From the NCBI GenBank assembly GCA_027002375.1, contig JALWZX010000077.1, positions 1-9,615 of the forward strand: a stretch of 9,615 nt of DNA, read 5' to 3'. Source of the stretch: a candidate division WWE3 bacterium (GTDB lineage Bacteria > Patescibacteriota > WWE3 > 2-01-FULL-39-13). The notes under the pieces are model-generated. The model ran no database searches, was not told the DNA's origin, and saw nothing but the letters and a program-made list of their open reading frames with translations. Positions 6,878-9,615 of this stretch are shown here, piece after piece. The position numbers and the translations under genes were made by a program. Numbering within the stretch: position 1 is the first letter of the stretch; each line of letters begins with the position of its first letter.

Positions 6878-6930
6878 CAACACAAACCAAAATTAATTTT
6901 TTGGCTTGCAACAACAAGAGTTATGTGTTG
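6878..6930 (-). promoter_or_regulatory. Structured leader RNA around the Cys codons, two exclusive folds
   Basis: Fold 1 is a three-way junction. CAACACA (6930-6924) pairs with TGTGTTG (6884-6878), enclosing CTTG-TTGTTG-CAAG (6918-6905) and CCAAAA-AATTAA-TTTTGG (6904-6887). Fold 2 is a 10-bp hairpin of CAAGCCAAAA (6908-6899) with TTTTGGTTTG (6892-6883), one G-U. The folds share bases, so they exclude each other. The three Cys codons (6916-6908) lie in the first hairpin and the mini-ORF stop lies in the second hairpin loop. Such competing folds are expected of an attenuator, but AT-rich sequence forms weak stems easily. Confidence 0.45.
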
Positions 6931-6946
6931 TATTATTTGCATTCAT
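6893..6946 (-). CDS. Leaderless polycysteine leader peptide, 17 aa (candidate cysteine-sensing attenuator ORF)
   Basis: The ORF ATG...TAA encodes MNANNTTHNSCCCKPKN. Codons 11-13 are TGT TGT TGC, three consecutive cysteines in an otherwise Asn- and Thr-rich peptide. The ATG lies exactly six bases after a perfect TATAAT, so the mRNA should begin at or next to the start codon; no Shine-Dalgarno is needed or present. It lies 165 nt upstream of the cysteine synthase ATG, followed by cysS. In mycobacteria, leaderless short ORFs with Cys runs are known cysteine-responsive attenuators of sulfur genes. By analogy, ribosomes would stall here when Cys-tRNA is scarce and change the folding of the leader RNA so that the enzyme genes are expressed. 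The ORF is too short for statistics; the promoter spacing, Cys run, hairpins and target genes together make the case. The output mechanism (transcription or translation) is not evident. Confidence 0.68.
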   Translation of the reverse strand: MNANNTTHNSCCCKPKN

Positions 6947-6952
6947 ATTAAC

Positions 6953-6980
6953 ATTATACATTGCACAACATAACAATCAA
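6953..6980 (-). promoter_or_regulatory. Promoter of the polycysteine leader and cysteine synthase transcript
   Basis: TTGATT (6980-6975) and a perfect TATAAT (6958-6953) are separated by 16 nt. Six bases later comes the ATG of the 17-codon ORF. This is the best sigma70-type promoter in the window and lies 54-81 nt after the stop of the preceding peptidase-like gene, so it marks the start of a new transcription unit. No obvious operator overlaps it. Confidence 0.7.
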
Positions 6981-7034
6981 TAACAAATTCTTGTAAAATA
7001 TCTATGTATTAAAACAAATACCATGCATTGTAAA

Positions 7035-8807
7035 TTATTGGTGCTCTAACATTAATCCGTCAGCCCAAACCAAATCGTATAATAATCGTAATCCAGGGTA
7101 CCCATGCTCACTGCTATATTTACGCGCGGCTTTCATACCATCTGTATCTAATATATGCGATAAAGTTTCTAAGTGATTTACTCTTCTTTCGATACTCGTT
7201 AACTGTGCCGGCGGCATATAATTGCGATAGAACTTTTTGAAAAATTCATGTCGTTCTGGTGATACTTTCTTTAAACCACCTGGATGGAACAAGAACAACA
7301 TCAATGATTCTGCAAAATCTTCTATATACTTATGTGATGGATTGTCAATCATTGCTTTTTCAACATACGCTGTAACAACTACTTCATGTGTATCTACGAT
7401 TTCTTCATACTCCATTGCGTCACTGATGGGCAACGTACTGTGTATTAGATGCCCTATCTCATGTGGTAATGCACGGCGCACAATGTCCTTAGGGAAATAA
7501 CCGATCGATTCTATTGCAAATGCATATATATCAATTTTTGCCTTGACCACTTGTCCAAAATTAGTTACTAAAAGTGGGACAAATTGCCCTTCATCAAGAC
7601 CGCTAAGTTTTCCTTCACTATCAAGTATGGGGTTTTTTAATTTGTCAAAAATGTTAATCGTGGTTAACGGGGATAAGAACTTAGGTGGAAATAATTTCAG
7701 AATTTCTTTTACGGTAAATTCGGTTATATTAGGGTGTTCACTGTGAATCTTGATATCAGGCAGTGCGGTTACTTCACGAGAAACCATTTGATCTAACTCT
7801 GAGGATATTGGATACGCTTCAGAGATTCCTAACATAGAGACAATGTCACCAACATAATCTGAAACAGCCACAATAAATTCGATGGGTATATGCTCGTACC
7901 GAGCGACTTTTTCTAACCACTCATTTACATTATTCAGTGTTGACACATAACCTATTTCATTCAACGAATCCCTAGGTCCCATACGAAATCTTGAAATTGT
8001 TGTCACTGCATTTGCAAGATTATGTAAAGTTTCGCTAATCTCGGCTTGCATTCCCTTAATCATAATACGACTTATCTTAGAATCACTATCTATAGTAGAC
8101 ATATCGCGTATGTCATCGTTTTCGTTTTCATTAATAAACCCAAGTTGTGTCCAATCTTGGCTAATTTCATTAATTATGTTGTAGTGTTTTTTGAGCACCT
8201 CGAAATCATGAACATTATTAATATTGTTAAGCGCACCTAGGCAATCAGTAACCTGCTCTATTAACTTTATATTCTTGGTTGGATATGTATTATTACTATA
8301 AAAGTATGTAGCTAATTTATGCGAATTGATATTATGCAAATTACTAAATGCTACGTTCCTAATAGACTCATGAACTTGGGGTCTATATGTAGTTTCAAAA
8401 GCCAGTTGTTGTACATATTTATAGAAAACAGTCGATATCTTTGATCTAATTTCTTCAGGCAACTGCGCTAATTCGTGTAGAAAGTTGTTATTTTCTAATA
8501 CAACAAATATGTCTGTAACATTTGTATATTCAGTGTCAGATAGCTTATTTAATATGCTGATGACCTCTTCTATACCGGTGATATCAATAGCACCATTTTC
8601 AATATCACGACTAACTTGATCCTCAGCGCTCATATATTCTTTCCTTAGTCGGTGATGCTCTTCGAAAATCGCATTGGGTTGTTTTAGATCAAGGGGTATA
8701 CCTAATTTATCTATCAACTCGTTTTCTGATAGTGTTGCTAACCGATCACCTTGCAAATTTCCCCAGTCAACCCCTGTATTTTGTTGTATTGTAGGCACTA
8801 TTGTCAT
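7035..8807 (-). CDS. Putative zinc metallopeptidase with anthrax lethal factor-like gluzincin motif
   Basis: From the ATG at 8807 the protein has 590 aa. The C-terminal third carries HEIGHLIH (449-456), the zinc-binding HExxH with catalytic E450. EDFAES follows, whose first Glu (E496) lies 47 residues after the first His. Anthrax lethal factor has HEFGH followed 49 residues later by the zinc-ligand Glu of EFFAEAF, so the pattern fits the ATLF-like gluzincin group. ESLMLFLFHPGGLKKVSPERHEFFKKFY extends the similarity. The first 400 or so residues are helix-rich and unrecognised. There is no signal peptide or membrane anchor, so a cytosolic role or non-classical export must be assumed. The ATG comes 2 nt after the recR stop, implying translational coupling. 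A TTG at 8813 overlapping recR is less likely. Substrate unknown; toxin function is not implied by the motif alone. Confidence 0.8.
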   Translation of the reverse strand: MTIVPTIQQNTGVDWGNLQGDRLATLSENELIDKLGIPLDLKQPNAIFEEHHRLRKEYMSAEDQVSRDIENGAIDITGIEEVISILNKLSDTEYTNVTDIFVVLENNNFLHELAQLPEEIRSKISTVFYKYVQQLAFETTYRPQVHESIRNVAFSNLHNINSHKLATYFYSNNTYPTKNIKLIEQVTDCLGALNNINNVHDFEVLKKHYNIINEISQDWTQLGFINENENDDIRDMSTIDSDSKISRIMIKGMQAEISETLHNLANAVTTISRFRMGPRDSLNEIGYVSTLNNVNEWLEKVARYEHIPIEFIVAVSDYVGDIVSMLGISEAYPISSELDQMVSREVTALPDIKIHSEHPNITEFTVKEILKLFPPKFLSPLTTINIFDKLKNPILDSEGKLSGLDEGQFVPLLVTNFGQVVKAKIDIYAFAIESIGYFPKDIVRRALPHEIGHLIHSTLPISDAMEYEEIVDTHEVVVTAYVEKAMIDNPSHKYIEDFAESLMLFLFHPGGLKKVSPERHEFFKKFYRNYMPPAQLTSIERRVNHLETLSHILDTDGMKAARKYSSEHGYPGLRLLYDLVWADGLMLEHQ

Positions 8808-8809
8808 TA

Positions 8810-9436
8810 TCAATATCTAACCCTGCCCTCTAATGCATCTCTTAATGTCATTTCATCTGTAAATTCTATGTCTGCTCCAAGTGGCAACCCCTTACCTATT
8901 CTTGTAATCTTTATTTTGGAATTCTCACCGTATCTATTTTTAGCTTCTTTATTTATGTACATTGCCGTTGCCTCACCTTCTAAAGAAGTGCTGGTTGCTA
9001 AAATAATTTCTATGAATTCCGCATCATTATTATTTATTAAATTATCTATTCTTGAAAAAAGTTGATTTATGAAAATTTCGTCAGGGCCTATGCCTGCAAT
9101 GGGATTTATTACACCGTGCAACACGTGATACACACCTTTGTAACTAGATTTTTCAAGGGCAATCACATCTAGTGGCGTTTCAACCACGCAAATTGTGTTG
9201 TGGTTACGATCTGAACTTGTACAAATTGCACACTCGTCATTTTCGCTAACATTGTAACAAGTCTTGCATATTTTGGTGTTATCTTTCAGGTTTTTTAAGG
9301 CATCTGAGAATCTTAAAATATCGTCTTTGGGAATTCTAAACATGTAAAAAGCTAATCGTTGAGCTGTTTTAGGGCCAATTCCAGGAAGTGATGCAAAGCT
9401 ATCTATTAAATTTTGTAGTGATTTAGGTAGTTGCAT
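8810..9436 (-). CDS. recR: Recombination mediator protein RecR
   Basis: RecR works with RecO (and RecF) to load RecA on SSB-coated single-stranded DNA at gaps. At 208 aa it is near the usual 200. Domains in order are the helix-hairpin-helix LPGIGPKTAQRLAF (17-30), a four-Cys zinc finger (C57, C60, C69, C72 in CKTCYNVSENDECAIC), and the Toprim domain with E86 in CVVETPLDVIALE and ATSTSLEGEATAMYI (147-161). The C-terminal GKGLPLGADIEFTDEMTL segment follows. All match the family. The ATG follows an extended -10 by six bases with no Shine-Dalgarno, so the message is probably leaderless. It is the first gene after a transposase-like fragment and is coupled to the downstream peptidase-like gene. 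Confidence 0.97.
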   Translation of the reverse strand: MQLPKSLQNLIDSFASLPGIGPKTAQRLAFYMFRIPKDDILRFSDALKNLKDNTKICKTCYNVSENDECAICTSSDRNHNTICVVETPLDVIALEKSSYKGVYHVLHGVINPIAGIGPDEIFINQLFSRIDNLINNNDAEFIEIILATSTSLEGEATAMYINKEAKNRYGENSKIKITRIGKGLPLGADIEFTDEMTLRDALEGRVRY

Positions 9437-9442
9437 ATAGGT

Positions 9443-9451
9443 ATTATAGCA
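9443..9451 (-). promoter_or_regulatory. Extended -10 promoter of recR, leaderless spacing
   Basis: TGCTATAAT (9451-9443) is a perfect extended -10 element (TGnTATAAT). Exactly six bases separate it from the recR ATG at 9436. No good -35 box is visible, as is usual for extended -10 promoters; the upstream DNA is AT-rich. Transcription would start at or next to the start codon. Confidence 0.6.
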
Positions 9452-9497
9452 AAATTCTCTCTTACTTTATAAAGTATTTATTTTACTTAGGTACATT

Positions 9498-9614
9498 CTA
9501 GGTCGAAGTGCCCCACCCAGCAAAATCAGCAACAACTAATTCCTTCTGCTTTTGATATCTTCTGAATTTATATTTGTTTACCTCTTCCTCCATAGCTTCT
9601 GCAGGTGTTTTCCA
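9498..9614 (-). CDS. 3' end of a gene, possibly an IS30-type transposase (partial)
   Basis: An open frame enters from the window edge and stops with TAG at 9500-9498, giving 38 C-terminal residues. It begins WKTPAEAMEEEV, which resembles the conserved (L)NWKTPxE segment near the end of IS30-family transposases, and ends FAGWGTST. A GC-richer run, GGGTGGGGCACTTCGACC, spans the end of the frame; IS30-family ends commonly overlap the transposase stop in this way, with a GCACTT-like sequence. The frame could instead be the end of an unrelated gene. The rest lies outside the window, so intactness cannot be judged. Confidence 0.45.
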   Translation of the reverse strand, partial: WKTPAEAMEEEVNKYKFRRYQKQKELVVADFAGWGTST

Positions 9615-9615
9615 T

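Noticed and set aside
7006..7021. GTATT/AATAC hairpin after the peptidase-like gene as a terminator
   Set aside because: Only five AT-rich base pairs and no proper U-tract, so not supportable.
1..9615. tRNA or rRNA genes, CRISPR array, recoded UGA
   Set aside because: No cloverleaf, rRNA-like stretch or spaced repeats were seen. TGA ends recR and cysS, so UGA is a stop.

Overview
The window is an AT-rich bacterial segment in which every supportable gene lies on the minus strand, so transcription runs from high to low coordinates. TGA is used as a stop (recR, cysS), so this is not a UGA-recoded lineage. The low GC, compact packing, weak or absent Shine-Dalgarno sequences and promoter-to-ATG spacings that imply leaderless mRNAs would suit a Patescibacteria/CPR-type organism (for example Saccharibacteria). 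That assignment is an inference from style, not from a marker gene.

Layout in transcription order: (1) 9614-9498, the 3' end of a gene resembling an IS30-type transposase. (2) recR (9436-8810), followed after 2 nt by a large zinc-metallopeptidase-like protein (8807-7035). (3) A 306-nt gap (7034-6729) that is the most interesting part of the window. (4) A cysteine synthase-like gene, then cysS. (5) A 3-methyladenine DNA glycosylase gene, a 182-aa orphan, an HD-domain phosphohydrolase, ychF and a 265-aa orphan. Two hairpins sharing a 13-nt repeat flank the last orphan.

Main discovery candidate: the gap upstream of the cysteine synthase gene holds a good promoter (TTGATT, 16 nt, TATAAT). Exactly six bases after it is an ATG that opens a 17-codon ORF, MNANNTTHNSCCCKPKN, with three consecutive Cys codons. 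The Cys codons lie inside RNA that can form mutually exclusive hairpins, and the next genes encode cysteine synthesis and cysteinyl-tRNA charging. This is the expected architecture of a leaderless polycysteine attenuator, a type known in mycobacteria. A second short Cys-rich frame (RCVCNSLCKC) and another hairpin lie directly at the cysteine synthase start. The start of that enzyme is itself problematic, because its N-terminus is short and the frame stays open upstream without a standard start codon.

The same -10, six bases, ATG spacing recurs at recR and cysS, which supports real leaderless promoters. The remaining genes are housekeeping (repair, translation-associated GTPase) or unrecognised orphans.
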